A DNA stretch of 64,000 nucleotides from assembly GCA_965222065.1 (NCBI GenBank), contig OZ244933.1, positions 1,302,001 to 1,366,000 on the forward strand. Reading direction: 5' to 3'. The position numbers were made by a program, and so were the translations under genes. Shown here piece after piece: positions 1 to 6,487 of the stretch. The notes below the pieces were generated by a model. The model was not told the DNA's origin, did no database searches, and saw nothing but the letters and a program-made list of their open reading frames with translations. Positions within the stretch are counted from its first letter, which is position 1, and each line of letters opens with the position of its first letter. This DNA comes from GM7GCV1 sp965222065 (GTDB taxonomy: Bacteria > Pseudomonadota > Gammaproteobacteria > Pseudomonadales > GM7GCV1).

Positions 1-702
1 CATCGCCGTTTTTACCGTCTCAGTGACATTGGGCGAGGGAGAAAGGCTGTAAATAAGGATTCCCTGATCATGGACATTCTCTGTAACAGGGTAGAATGCA
101 ATGTCTCCATCGCGACTACGCACCGCAATAATCGACGCTTCAAGGTCATAGGCAACACCTTGCTCGACAATCCACTCACCTTCGTAACCGGCATTGGCGA
201 ACCTGGTCAGAGCTTGCATATCGGACAGAACGTGCTGGTTTTTGCCGTCGTACGCCAACCGGGTGGATTTTGCATAGAGCGGAAACTCGGGGGTGGGCAA
301 ATCCAGTGCTTCCTTTGCATTGGACAAGAAGCTATAAGTTGCTACCGGGATTGAAAGCGATTCAAGCAACTGCTTTTCCAGGTAACGATGACTGCATTTT
401 TTTAATGCATCGGGATTGGGGTGAACCGGACAAAAGCTTGCCAGATCTTTCAACAGATCCAAATCTACCTGCTCTTTCTCAACCGTAATAACGTCTGGCG
501 ACCCCATCTGAGCATAAATTTCTGAGGCACTTGTGCCTTCTCTCAAGACAACAATCTCGCCCAGGCCCTGAATACACTCAGTTTCTGACACACGATCGCT
601 TTCGATAAGAAAGCTGAACTTCATACCAAGGCGAATTCCCGCAAAAGCCAGCATCCGGGCCAATTGCCCCCCGCCGATTACGCCAATGTGCATAGCCGTC
701 AT
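1..702 (-). CDS. purK: N5-carboxyaminoimidazole ribonucleotide synthase (partial)
   Basis: PurK is an ATP-grasp enzyme that joins bicarbonate to aminoimidazole ribonucleotide using ATP, giving N5-CAIR in purine synthesis. The reading frame starts at an ATG at 702 and stays open to the left edge, so 234 codons are present and the C-terminal third is missing. The N-terminus carries the family's glycine-rich motif GVIGGGQLARM (residues 6-16), followed by PurK-like sequence such as SDRVSETECIQG. A GGAG ribosome site lies six bases before the ATG; a second in-frame ATG at 693 is the alternative start. The gene follows purE by 11 bases, so both are surely one transcript. The identification is firm; only the missing end is unseen. 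Confidence 0.95.
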   Translation of the reverse strand, partial: MTAMHIGVIGGGQLARMLAFAGIRLGMKFSFLIESDRVSETECIQGLGEIVVLREGTSASEIYAQMGSPDVITVEKEQVDLDLLKDLASFCPVHPNPDALKKCSHRYLEKQLLESLSIPVATYSFLSNAKEALDLPTPEFPLYAKSTRLAYDGKNQHVLSDMQALTRFANAGYEGEWIVEQGVAYDLEASIIAVRSRDGDIAFYPVTENVHDQGILIYSLSPSPNVTETVKTAM

Positions 703-713
703 CAAATTCTCCG

Positions 714-1196
714 CTACTCGACTTCTACCGGGACACTGTCCGTTTGCTTCTCGCGCCATTGAATCAGGCGCTGCTTCAGGTCAGCATCTTTTAATGCCAG
801 AATCTGCGCAGCATAAAGGCCCGCGTTAAACGCACCGGATTCACCTATCGCCTGCGTTGCTACGGCAACGCCCTTGGGCATCTGGGCAATGGAAAGCAGG
901 CTATCCATGCCATTAAGTGCCTTGCTCTGCACCGGAACGGCGATCACAGGCAGCTCCGTCATGGAGGCCAGCATCCCTGGCAGGTGTGCTGCACCACCGG
1001 CCCCGGCGATCAGTACTTCATAACCCTGATCAGTTGCCTCACGTGCAAACTGGTAAAGCCTGTCCGGGGTCCGATGCGCTGATACCACTTGCGCATGAAA
1101 AGAAATATCGAGCTCTTCCAATACGTGCGTGGATAATTGCATCGTCGGCCAGTCACTTTGCGACCCCATCACGATGGCTACTTTCTTTGTTTGCAT
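714..1196 (-). CDS. purE: N5-CAIR mutase, class I PurE
   Basis: PurE moves the carboxyl group of N5-CAIR onto the ring to give CAIR, the step after PurK. The 160-residue length is normal for the bacterial class I enzyme. Visible family motifs are MGSQSDWPTM (residues 10-19), SAHRTPD (39-45) and the AGAGGAAHLPGM substrate loop. An AGAGGA ribosome site precedes the ATG. It lies 35 bases behind the SbtA-like transporter and 11 bases ahead of purK on the same strand, with no terminator between them, so the purine genes may be read from the transporter promoter. Confidence 0.97.
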   Translation of the reverse strand: MQTKKVAIVMGSQSDWPTMQLSTHVLEELDISFHAQVVSAHRTPDRLYQFAREATDQGYEVLIAGAGGAAHLPGMLASMTELPVIAVPVQSKALNGMDSLLSIAQMPKGVAVATQAIGESGAFNAGLYAAQILALKDADLKQRLIQWREKQTDSVPVEVE

Positions 1197-1231
1197 TCAT
1201 TTTCCTCTGATATTCGTGTAAATAGTCCGGC

Positions 1232-2164
1232 CTATCCCATCCACCATTGTGTAATTGCAATATAGGCGGGGATCCCGATCATGACATTAAAAGGAAAGGT
1301 AATCCCTAAAGACGCAGTAATCGATAAACTATGATTGGCTTGGGGCAATGCTACTCGCATGGCAGCCGGAACCGCAATATAGGATGAACTGGCTCCAAGA
1401 ACCGCCATGAGGATGACGCCTCCTGCAGAGAGCGAAAGCGCTGCAGCCAATAAACCGCCCAGTAGCCCGCCTATAAGGGGCATGATTATACCAAAACTCA
1501 GGATAAAGCTGGCTGTATGCTTCATCTCCTTGATACGACTGGCCGCAACGATACCCATCTCCAGCAAGAACAGGGCCAGAGCCCCCTGGAACAGATCCAT
1601 AAATAGCGGTGACAATCGACCTATTTGGGCGTGACCCAGATAGCCAATCAACAAGGCACCCGTCATTAACACCATACCCTGGTTAAAAAACACCTCATGG
1701 CATAATTTGCCAATCTTAAGACGCTTCCCCTTGCTGTTCGCCAGTGCAATACCAACGGCGATGGCAGGCATTTCCAGCAACACGACAAACAGGGGGAAAT
1801 AAGGCTCATAGGGAATCGACTGGCCTTCGAGCAACGCTACGGCCACGGCGTAGGTTCCCACACTGACCGAACCGTAGTGAGCAGCAATGGAAGCTGCATC
1901 ATCCCGCTTCAAATTGCCGATCTTGAACAAGATAGGAAAGGCCAGCAAGGGCAGCACCAGACCAAAAGTCACTACCGCAATAGATTGCGGGATCACCGAA
2001 GCGGAACCATATTCTGCCAATGCGACCCCACCCTTTAGCCCGATCGCCAGCATTAAAAACAGCGTGAGCGACTGGTACAGGGCGGGGGGAAATTGAATGG
2101 GACTCCCGACAAGTCGGGCCAGAACACCTAGAACAAAAAATGCGACAACAATATCAAAGGACAT
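1232..2164 (-). CDS. SbtA-family sodium-dependent bicarbonate transporter
   Basis: This 310-residue inner membrane protein matches the SbtA family (Pfam Sbt_1), whose cyanobacterial members co-transport sodium and bicarbonate. About ten hydrophobic segments are visible, in two similar halves, with family-like stretches LMLAIGLKGGVAL near residue 40 and MAVLGASSSYIAVPAAMRVALP near residue 260. The ATG has a CAGGA ribosome site and overlaps the end of the small membrane gene upstream by 11 bases, which suggests coupled translation. No SbtB-type PII gene is adjacent. It sits directly before purE-purK and is divergent from a CbbR-like LysR gene. Function as a bicarbonate importer is inferred from the family. 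Confidence 0.88.
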   Translation of the reverse strand: MSFDIVVAFFVLGVLARLVGSPIQFPPALYQSLTLFLMLAIGLKGGVALAEYGSASVIPQSIAVVTFGLVLPLLAFPILFKIGNLKRDDAASIAAHYGSVSVGTYAVAVALLEGQSIPYEPYFPLFVVLLEMPAIAVGIALANSKGKRLKIGKLCHEVFFNQGMVLMTGALLIGYLGHAQIGRLSPLFMDLFQGALALFLLEMGIVAASRIKEMKHTASFILSFGIIMPLIGGLLGGLLAAALSLSAGGVILMAVLGASSSYIAVPAAMRVALPQANHSLSITASLGITFPFNVMIGIPAYIAITQWWMG

Positions 2165-2426
2165 TTTCTTGCTTCCTGCTGAAGACGCCCAAAGGTATTA
2201 GCCTTGTTGTCAATGAGGTCTTCGCTGAACCTTTTAGTGCAGGAGCCAGTACATAGTAGTGAGTGCTGAATGCGACCAGAAAAATGGCGAGGACAATGAG
2301 TGACGTGCCGCTACTGCCAATCGCGACCAGTCCGTATCCCAGTGCAAGTAGTACAGAAGAAGTAAACAGGGAGAAAAACCATTGGTACCTGTTGATACCT
2401 GTCGGAAATTTCATTGCTGAAATCAT
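2154..2426 (-). CDS. small two-helix membrane protein upstream of SbtA
   Basis: I do not recognise a named family. The 90-residue product has two strong hydrophobic segments (about residues 15-35 and 42-60) and a short basic C-terminal tail. I chose the ATG at 2426 because AAAGGAG lies nine bases ahead; the frame is open further upstream to 2504 but that extension lacks a ribosome site and a convincing sequence. Its stop overlaps the SbtA start by 11 bases, so the two are translationally coupled. A role as an accessory or regulatory subunit of the transporter is possible, but is only inferred from position. Confidence 0.75.
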   Translation of the reverse strand: MISAMKFPTGINRYQWFFSLFTSSVLLALGYGLVAIGSSGTSLIVLAIFLVAFSTHYYVLAPALKGSAKTSLTTRLIPLGVFSRKQENVL

Positions 2427-2543
2427 CAATATGTGCTCCTTTCCAGATAAGTATTGATTGTGTTGTTTCCGTCCGTGGCACCGGAAACGCACGCAGGATG
2501 ACAAAATTAATACATAAATAAAATTAGATAATATTTAGTATAT

Positions 2544-2563
2544 ATATAGATTTTTATCTATAT
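2544..2563. promoter_or_regulatory. AT-rich palindrome, candidate LysR operator
   Basis: ATATAGAT and ATCTATAT form perfect 8-bp arms around TTTT, in an AT-rich block between the divergent small-membrane/sbtA genes and the LysR gene. It contains the T-N11-A core expected for LysR-type binding sites. The position 51 bases before the LysR start suits control of both directions. Binding is inferred. Confidence 0.5.
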
Positions 2564-2613
2564 TAAGATTATGGCGCGTCAATAACGCTGATACACAAGC
2601 CAGAGACCAACCG

Positions 2614-3570
2614 ATGAACTCAAGAGTCCATGCCCACATTGGCACCGTGAGACAGATGGAAATTCTGTTGACGGTCTTTGAAACCGGGTCAATCACAGCC
2701 GCCGCTGATCGACTCTTCCTCACCCAACCCACCATATCCATGCAATTAAAAAAAATGAGTGATGCGGTAGGTTTGCGGCTGTATGACCTGGTCGGGAAGA
2801 AAGTGATTTTTACCGAAGCCGGGCTGGAACTCGTCAGCAGCGCGCGAAGACTCATACAGGAGTTTGAATCGCTGGACATGAACCTGGCCAACTTGCGAGG
2901 TCTCAAGGCGGGTACGCTCAAGCTGGCAGTGGTAACTACTTCAAAATATTTCATCCCCCACTTGCTGGGCCCTTTTTGCCGTAAATATCCGGATATTGAT
3001 ATCCAGCTAAAAGTTGGCAACCGCCAGCAAATCATTGATCGCCTCAAAAATGGCACCGATGACTTTTACGTATTCAGCCATCCCCCGTCAGACATCGAAA
3101 CCCACAAGATTGAATTTTTGGGTAATCCGCTTGTAGCGATCGCTCATGAAAACCACCCGTTGAGTCACAAGCCAAAACTGGATTTGAAAGATATTGAGAA
3201 AGAACCTTTTCTTATGCGCGAAAGCGGATCCGGTACCCGCTTTGCCATCGAAGAATTTATGCGAAGGGAGCGATGTTCACTGAACGTGAGGATGATTATC
3301 GAAAGTAACGAAGCGATAAAACACGCCGTTATGTCAGAGCTGGGCATATCCATCCTCTCCGCCCACACGCTTACTTATGGCGGGCAAGCGGGGTTAAAAA
3401 CCCTGAACATCAAACAGCTGCCTATAATCTCTCACTGGTATTTCCTGTGGCTTAAAACAAAACAGCCGACGTTAATTGCCGATGAATTCTTGAGACATGT
3501 ACAAACGGAAGGTCGAAAAATGCTCCTTGACGAACTGAAGAAAAGTGGCATCACCGAACAACACTTTTAA
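2614..3570 (+). CDS. LysR-family regulator, CbbR/CmpR-like
   Basis: A 318-residue LysR-type transcription factor. The N-terminal winged helix-turn-helix is clear (residues about 12-70, with ETGSITAAADRLFLTQPTIS), followed by an effector-binding domain with TLKLAVVTTSKYFIPHLLGPF and MRESGSGTR, patterns typical of the CbbR/CmpR branch that controls carbon fixation and inorganic-carbon uptake genes. It is divergent from the small-membrane/SbtA/purEK unit, the usual arrangement for a LysR regulator and its target. The likely target is therefore the bicarbonate transporter; the co-inducer is unknown. The ATG at 2614 has only a weak ribosome site; the next in-frame ATG is at codon 16. Confidence 0.9.
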   Translation: MNSRVHAHIGTVRQMEILLTVFETGSITAAADRLFLTQPTISMQLKKMSDAVGLRLYDLVGKKVIFTEAGLELVSSARRLIQEFESLDMNLANLRGLKAGTLKLAVVTTSKYFIPHLLGPFCRKYPDIDIQLKVGNRQQIIDRLKNGTDDFYVFSHPPSDIETHKIEFLGNPLVAIAHENHPLSHKPKLDLKDIEKEPFLMRESGSGTRFAIEEFMRRERCSLNVRMIIESNEAIKHAVMSELGISILSAHTLTYGGQAGLKTLNIKQLPIISHWYFLWLKTKQPTLIADEFLRHVQTEGRKMLLDELKKSGITEQHF

Positions 3571-3576
3571 AAAAAA

Positions 3577-3594
3577 GCCCCGCGATTTCGGGGC
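3577..3594 (-). terminator. rho-independent terminator for minus-strand transcript
   Basis: GCCCCG and CGGGGC form a stem with a six-base loop. On the minus strand the stem is followed by an unbroken run of eight Us (As at 3569-3576). It lies downstream of the 42-residue peptide gene and just past the LysR stop, and probably ends the minus-strand unit. Confidence 0.75.
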
Positions 3595-3626
3595 CCGGCT
3601 GTAAAAGTGTTTGGATTTTGGTCCAT

Positions 3627-3654
3627 GTCTGGTCCGAATCCCTCCGAACCAGAC
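3627..3654 (-). other. stem-loop downstream of the 42-residue gene
   Basis: GTCTGGTCCG and CGAACCAGAC form a 10-bp stem with one G-T pair and an eight-base loop. It lies between the small peptide gene and the terminator, so it would be in the 3' untranslated RNA of that gene. Its role is unknown; protection of the 3' end is possible. Confidence 0.45.
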
Positions 3655-3676
3655 AGGTTCGTTACTACATGGAAGG

Positions 3677-3805
3677 CTAATTTTTTAACGTCGTTCGGTT
3701 CTCTACCGACCTGAAATGCTTCCATCTTTCCTCAGAGTAAAAACAGGCCGCAACAAAGACACAATATCCGACCAGCATTAACTCAAATAAAATTAAACCA
3801 AGCAT
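3677..3805 (-). CDS. 42-residue single-span membrane peptide
   Basis: A short gene supported by an ideal AGGAGG ribosome site five bases before an ATG at 3805. The product begins MLGLILFELMLVGYCVFVAA, one hydrophobic helix of about 20 residues, and ends with a charged tail (SEERWKHFRSVENRTTLKN). It has its own AT-rich upstream region and a terminator downstream, so it looks like an independent one-gene unit. The nearest gene upstream on the same strand encodes an NhaR-like regulator. No family is recognised. Small peptides of this shape often act as subunits or regulators of larger membrane proteins, but no partner is visible here. Confidence 0.65.
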   Translation of the reverse strand: MLGLILFELMLVGYCVFVAACFYSEERWKHFRSVENRTTLKN

Positions 3806-3982
3806 TGATGCCTCCTGTTAATAAATTTCGGGGGTAATTATTAAGGATAAAAAAATCTTTTAAAATCCGAATTAATTTTCAATTTAGTTCGATTTTTTCG
3901 AAGTATTGAGATCGGGAAGGCGGCTGGAAAATGCAGCTAAACACGCCGGAAACAGGTCGCTATAACCTGCGCTCTGGCTCAC

Positions 3983-4879
3983 TCAATGCAACTGCAACCT
4001 GGCATTTTCACAGATGATGGAAACTGCCGAATGTTTTAGCTTACGCTCGGGGGATATCGCATAAAAGGATTCGCTTATTTCAGGCAACGAGCCAATTTCA
4101 ATAGCGCTGTACATCCTCTCAATTCCTTTCGATATCGCCCTGGGGGCAGGAAACACACCTCTAGCGACACTGCCAAATGCCTTGAGCAGCGCACTGTCCT
4201 CAAACTCGGCAACAACCCTTGGATGAATATTCTTTGCCTCAAACCACTCATCCAGTTGATTCCGGAGGGGGTTGTTCGATAGCGGCAGCAATACCGGTGC
4301 GTTATCCAGACTTTGCGGGAAGTTCTGCTGGTATTCCGCAGCAATTGACTCCGCCGCAAAAAAAGAAACCGGGCTCACACCCAAAAAATGATTGTATGCT
4401 TTTACCCCCAACCCGGAGGGCATGGGCCGGTCTGATAGCACCAGATCCAGATGATGGATAGAGAGGTCCGCCAACAGGTTTTCAAGCTTGCCCTCATGAC
4501 ATATCACCCTGAACGATTCCTCCAGCGACATGGCGGGAGCAACCAGCTGATAGGCAATCAGCTTGGCGATAGAGTTAACAATACCAACATTTAATTCGAG
4601 TGTATTTATCGCAGACTTGTCCCTGACCCTGTTGGCCAGCTCTGCCCCCAGATTGAAAATCTCATCGGCATACTGCTTTACTACTTTTCCGGAATCGGAG
4701 AGAACCAGCCTACGACCAACGCGGTTGAACAAGGGCTCACCTACCACGTCTTCCAGCAACTTCAGCTGTCCGCTTATGGTTTGCGGGGTCAGATGCAGAA
4801 TTTCCGAGGCCCTTTTGATGCTGCCTTCTCTGGCAACCGTCCAGAAATAATACAAATGGTTGTAATTTAGATGCCTCAT
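3983..4879 (-). CDS. NhaR-like LysR-family regulator
   Basis: This 298-residue LysR-type regulator resembles E. coli NhaR along its length: the N-terminus MRHLNYNHLYYFWTVAREGS, the helix-turn-helix with LHLTPQTISGQLKLLED, and later LDLVLSDRPMP, FEDSALLKAFGSVARGVF and the ERKLKHSAV end. NhaR activates the Na+/H+ antiporter NhaA and some envelope genes in response to sodium. I start it at the ATG at 4879 because NhaR proteins begin there; the frame is open to 4936, but the extra 19 residues have no counterpart. No nhaA is nearby, so the target is unknown; the small peptide gene downstream is one candidate. Confidence 0.87.
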   Translation of the reverse strand: MRHLNYNHLYYFWTVAREGSIKRASEILHLTPQTISGQLKLLEDVVGEPLFNRVGRRLVLSDSGKVVKQYADEIFNLGAELANRVRDKSAINTLELNVGIVNSIAKLIAYQLVAPAMSLEESFRVICHEGKLENLLADLSIHHLDLVLSDRPMPSGLGVKAYNHFLGVSPVSFFAAESIAAEYQQNFPQSLDNAPVLLPLSNNPLRNQLDEWFEAKNIHPRVVAEFEDSALLKAFGSVARGVFPAPRAISKGIERMYSAIEIGSLPEISESFYAISPERKLKHSAVSIICENARLQLH

Positions 4880-5209
4880 CTTATTCCACGTACATACACT
4901 GCCCATGGGCAATATAGCATTCCTTATTAGCCACAAAATAATACATGTTGCTGAAAGAGGGGGTTAGTTATCAGTTGCTATGTAACCTTGTTCTTGTCAT
5001 ACGCCAAAACAATAGTTTATGGATCCTTATAACCAGAGTTTTCAATGAATTCCTGAGGCTATATGATCTTTTAGCTACAAGACCACTCTCTGCTCATCAC
5101 GTTTGAGCACAATGTCGCAAGGATTTCGTTTGTATTTCGTGTTTATGTCGTTCTCTCCAGAACCTTTATCAGTGAAGCTTGACTCACCTCAAGCAGCAAA
5201 GGTGAACCC
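4880..5209. other. divergent intergenic region between NhaR-like and XRE-2TM genes
   Basis: This 330-base stretch holds the upstream regions of two divergent genes. I see no convincing open reading frame, RNA gene or strong repeat. It includes short palindromes such as GCCCATGGGC near 4903 but no clear -10/-35 pair. Confidence 0.5.
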
Positions 5210-5668
5210 ATGATTGTCAGGAAACTGCGTTTGAAAAATGGTTGGTCTCAAAGCCAGCTAGCCGAGATGGCAGGTGTTACCACTCGAACCATTCAACGTA
5301 TAGAACAAGGTCATCGTGCCAGTATGGAAACAAGTAAAGCGCTCGCTTCTGTGTTTGAGGTAGATCTACGTTTACTAAAACCGGAGGACAGACAAATGCA
5401 AAATGAAACCGAATTAAAGGCAGATGAACAACAAGCGATGCTATATGCCAAGCGAATGAAAGAATTCTATGAGTTCCTGGTTACCTATCTGGTACTGGCG
5501 GCCGTCTTTCTTGTTCTTTTTCACGGCGAACCAGTCGTCTACATTATCTTTGCGGGCCTTGGCCTCGGACTGATTGTGCAGGGACTGGTTGCGTACGAAG
5601 TTGTTAGCTTTATGAACCCGGACTGGGAGAAGAAATTGGTAGAGCGAAAGCTGGGGCGGAAACTTTAG
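5210..5668 (+). CDS. XRE helix-turn-helix protein with 2TM domain
   Basis: A 152-residue membrane-anchored putative DNA-binding protein. Residues 1-60 form an XRE/Cro-type helix-turn-helix (LRLKNGWSQSQLAEMAGVTTRTIQRIEQG). A charged linker follows, then two hydrophobic helices (about residues 85-103 and 108-128) resembling the 2TM domain, and a short basic tail. Such fusions are common in bacteria and probably respond to a membrane state, but targets are mostly unknown. AAAGGTGA precedes the ATG. It is flanked by its own terminator at 5708-5734 and appears to be a single-gene unit. Confidence 0.85.
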   Translation: MIVRKLRLKNGWSQSQLAEMAGVTTRTIQRIEQGHRASMETSKALASVFEVDLRLLKPEDRQMQNETELKADEQQAMLYAKRMKEFYEFLVTYLVLAAVFLVLFHGEPVVYIIFAGLGLGLIVQGLVAYEVVSFMNPDWEKKLVERKLGRKL

Positions 5669-5707
5669 CGCCCTAATCATCTGGAAATGCCAATCAGCTC
5701 CTTATAT

Positions 5708-5734
5708 AAAAAGCCCCGCATTGCGGGGCTTTTT
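5708..5734. terminator. bidirectional rho-independent terminator
   Basis: AAAAAGCCCCGC and GCGGGGCTTTTT flank a three-base loop. A-tract and T-tract on both sides let it stop the XRE-2TM transcript on the plus strand and any readthrough from tRNA-Phe on the minus strand. Confidence 0.9.
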
Positions 5735-5747
5735 AAAGATTTTTAAG

Positions 5748-5866
5748 GGCGGAATGCTCGCTCCATTCTGCCATGGAGCTCGGCCTGCGGCTCCCTCTTC
5801 GAGGGCCCAAAAATGCAGTGCATTTTTGTCGAACCAGGTGGTTCGCTTCCCTCTGCTAAAGCAGAG
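5748..5866. repeat. run of five to six adjacent stem-loops
   Basis: Almost every base lies in a palindrome. Stems: GGCGGAATG/CATTCTGCC (5748-5772, one G-T pair), GGAGC/GCTCC (5775-5794), CCCTC/GAGGG (5793-5805, sharing two bases with the previous stem), AAAAATGC/GCATTTTT (5809-5827), CGAACC/GGTTCG (5830-5845) and CTCTGC/GCAGAG (5851-5866). The run sits between two terminators on the 3' side of tRNA-Phe. No protein signal was found; an open frame across it only reads through the palindromes and the tRNA. Function is unknown. Confidence 0.7.
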
Positions 5867-5878
5867 ACAAACAAAAAA

Positions 5879-5897
5879 GGCCCCGCGTTGCGGAGCC
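5879..5897 (-). terminator. terminator of tRNA-Phe transcript
   Basis: GGCCCCGC and GCGGAGCC form an 8-bp stem with one mismatch and a GTT loop, 12 bases beyond the tRNA CCA end. On the minus strand it is followed by six Us (As at 5873-5878). Confidence 0.8.
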
Positions 5898-5909
5898 TTT
5901 ATTTGTTCG

Positions 5910-5985
5910 TGGTGCCCAGAGGCGGAATCGAACCACCGACACGGGGATTTTCAATCCCCTGCTCTACCGACTGAGCTATCTGGGC
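5910..5985 (-). tRNA. tRNA-Phe (anticodon GAA)
   Basis: The 76-base minus-strand sequence folds as a full cloverleaf: acceptor GCCCAGA/TCTGGGC, D-arm AGCTCAGTCGGTAGAGC, anticodon stem GGGGA/TCCCC with loop TTGAAAA giving GAA, T-arm GGTGG-TTCGATT-CCGCC, discriminator A and an encoded CCA end. It closely matches E. coli tRNA-Phe. It has its own leader, promoter and terminator. Confidence 0.97.
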
Positions 5986-6015
5986 ATTTATAGCTATTAC
6001 GTTTACTCGTACTTC

Positions 6016-6078
6016 GTTAAAGAGCAAATTTCATTCGGTTACTTACCCGGGTAAGCGCCCTCGTTCAATTTGCTCTTT
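6016..6078 (-). promoter_or_regulatory. boxA-like motif inside nested inverted repeats, tRNA-Phe leader
   Basis: On the minus strand 6026-6016 reads TGCTCTTTAAC, the core of the boxA antitermination site of ribosomal RNA operons. It lies at the foot of a perfect 12-bp inverted repeat (AAAGAGCAAATT at 6019-6030, AATTTGCTCTTT at 6067-6078) that encloses a second palindrome, CTTACCCGGGTAAG (6042-6055). All of this would be in the RNA leader ahead of tRNA-Phe. The boxA role is inferred from the motif. Confidence 0.55.
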
Positions 6079-6137
6079 GCCTCGTCTGAGTTTCTCTCAT
6101 GACGCTCTAAAAATTTATATGCTTCTAGGCGGGCCAA

Positions 6138-6178
6138 AAAGAGGCGCGTATTAAAACGATTCGCCTCTTTAGAGTCAA
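6138..6178 (-). promoter_or_regulatory. candidate stable-RNA promoter for tRNA-Phe
   Basis: On the minus strand TTGACT (6178-6173) and TTAATA (6154-6149) are 18 bases apart and are followed by a G/C-rich discriminator, as in stringently controlled stable-RNA promoters. The -10 lies between the arms of a 9-bp inverted repeat, AAAGAGGCG (6138-6146) and CGCCTCTTT (6162-6170). The predicted leader is about 155 bases. Confidence 0.45.
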
Positions 6179-6214
6179 GCCGGAAATGGCTCGTCCCACC
6201 CAGAAAAAATAAAC

Positions 6215-6487
6215 TTATTCTGATGGGGGGACGTAGCCCTCGGCTTCGTCCACTTTTTCATCGTTAAAAAATTTATCGCGCTGGTCATCCAGATAGGCGC
6301 GATCAGTCATGTCCATCAGGTTGAGACGTTTTTCATTGATCAGCATGGTCTGGTGTGACATCCATTCGCCCCAGGCCTTTTTCGAGATATTGTCGTAGAT
6401 GTCCTGCCCCTTGGCGCCCGGCATGGGCGGCAGGTCGAGCCCTTCCAGTTCTTCTTTGTATTTGCGACAAAAGACCATTCTAGCCAT
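6215..6487 (-). CDS. yggX: Fe(II) trafficking protein YggX
   Basis: YggX is a small cytoplasmic protein linked to iron handling and protection of iron-sulfur clusters from oxidation. The 90-residue product is the usual length and carries MARMVFCRKYKEELEGLD at the N-terminus with the conserved cysteine at residue 7, and WMSHQTMLINEKRLN in the middle. Its ATG overlaps the mutY stop by eight bases, the same mutY-yggX order as in E. coli, where YggX may protect the MutY iron-sulfur cluster. Confidence 0.97.
   Translation of the reverse strand: MARMVFCRKYKEELEGLDLPPMPGAKGQDIYDNISKKAWGEWMSHQTMLINEKRLNLMDMTDRAYLDDQRDKFFNDEKVDEAEGYVPPSE

Noticed and set aside
5721..5993. 90-codon open frame over the stem-loop run and tRNA-Phe
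   Set aside because: It is a translation of palindromes and of the tRNA on the opposite strand; the second half is the well-known false peptide read from tRNA genes.
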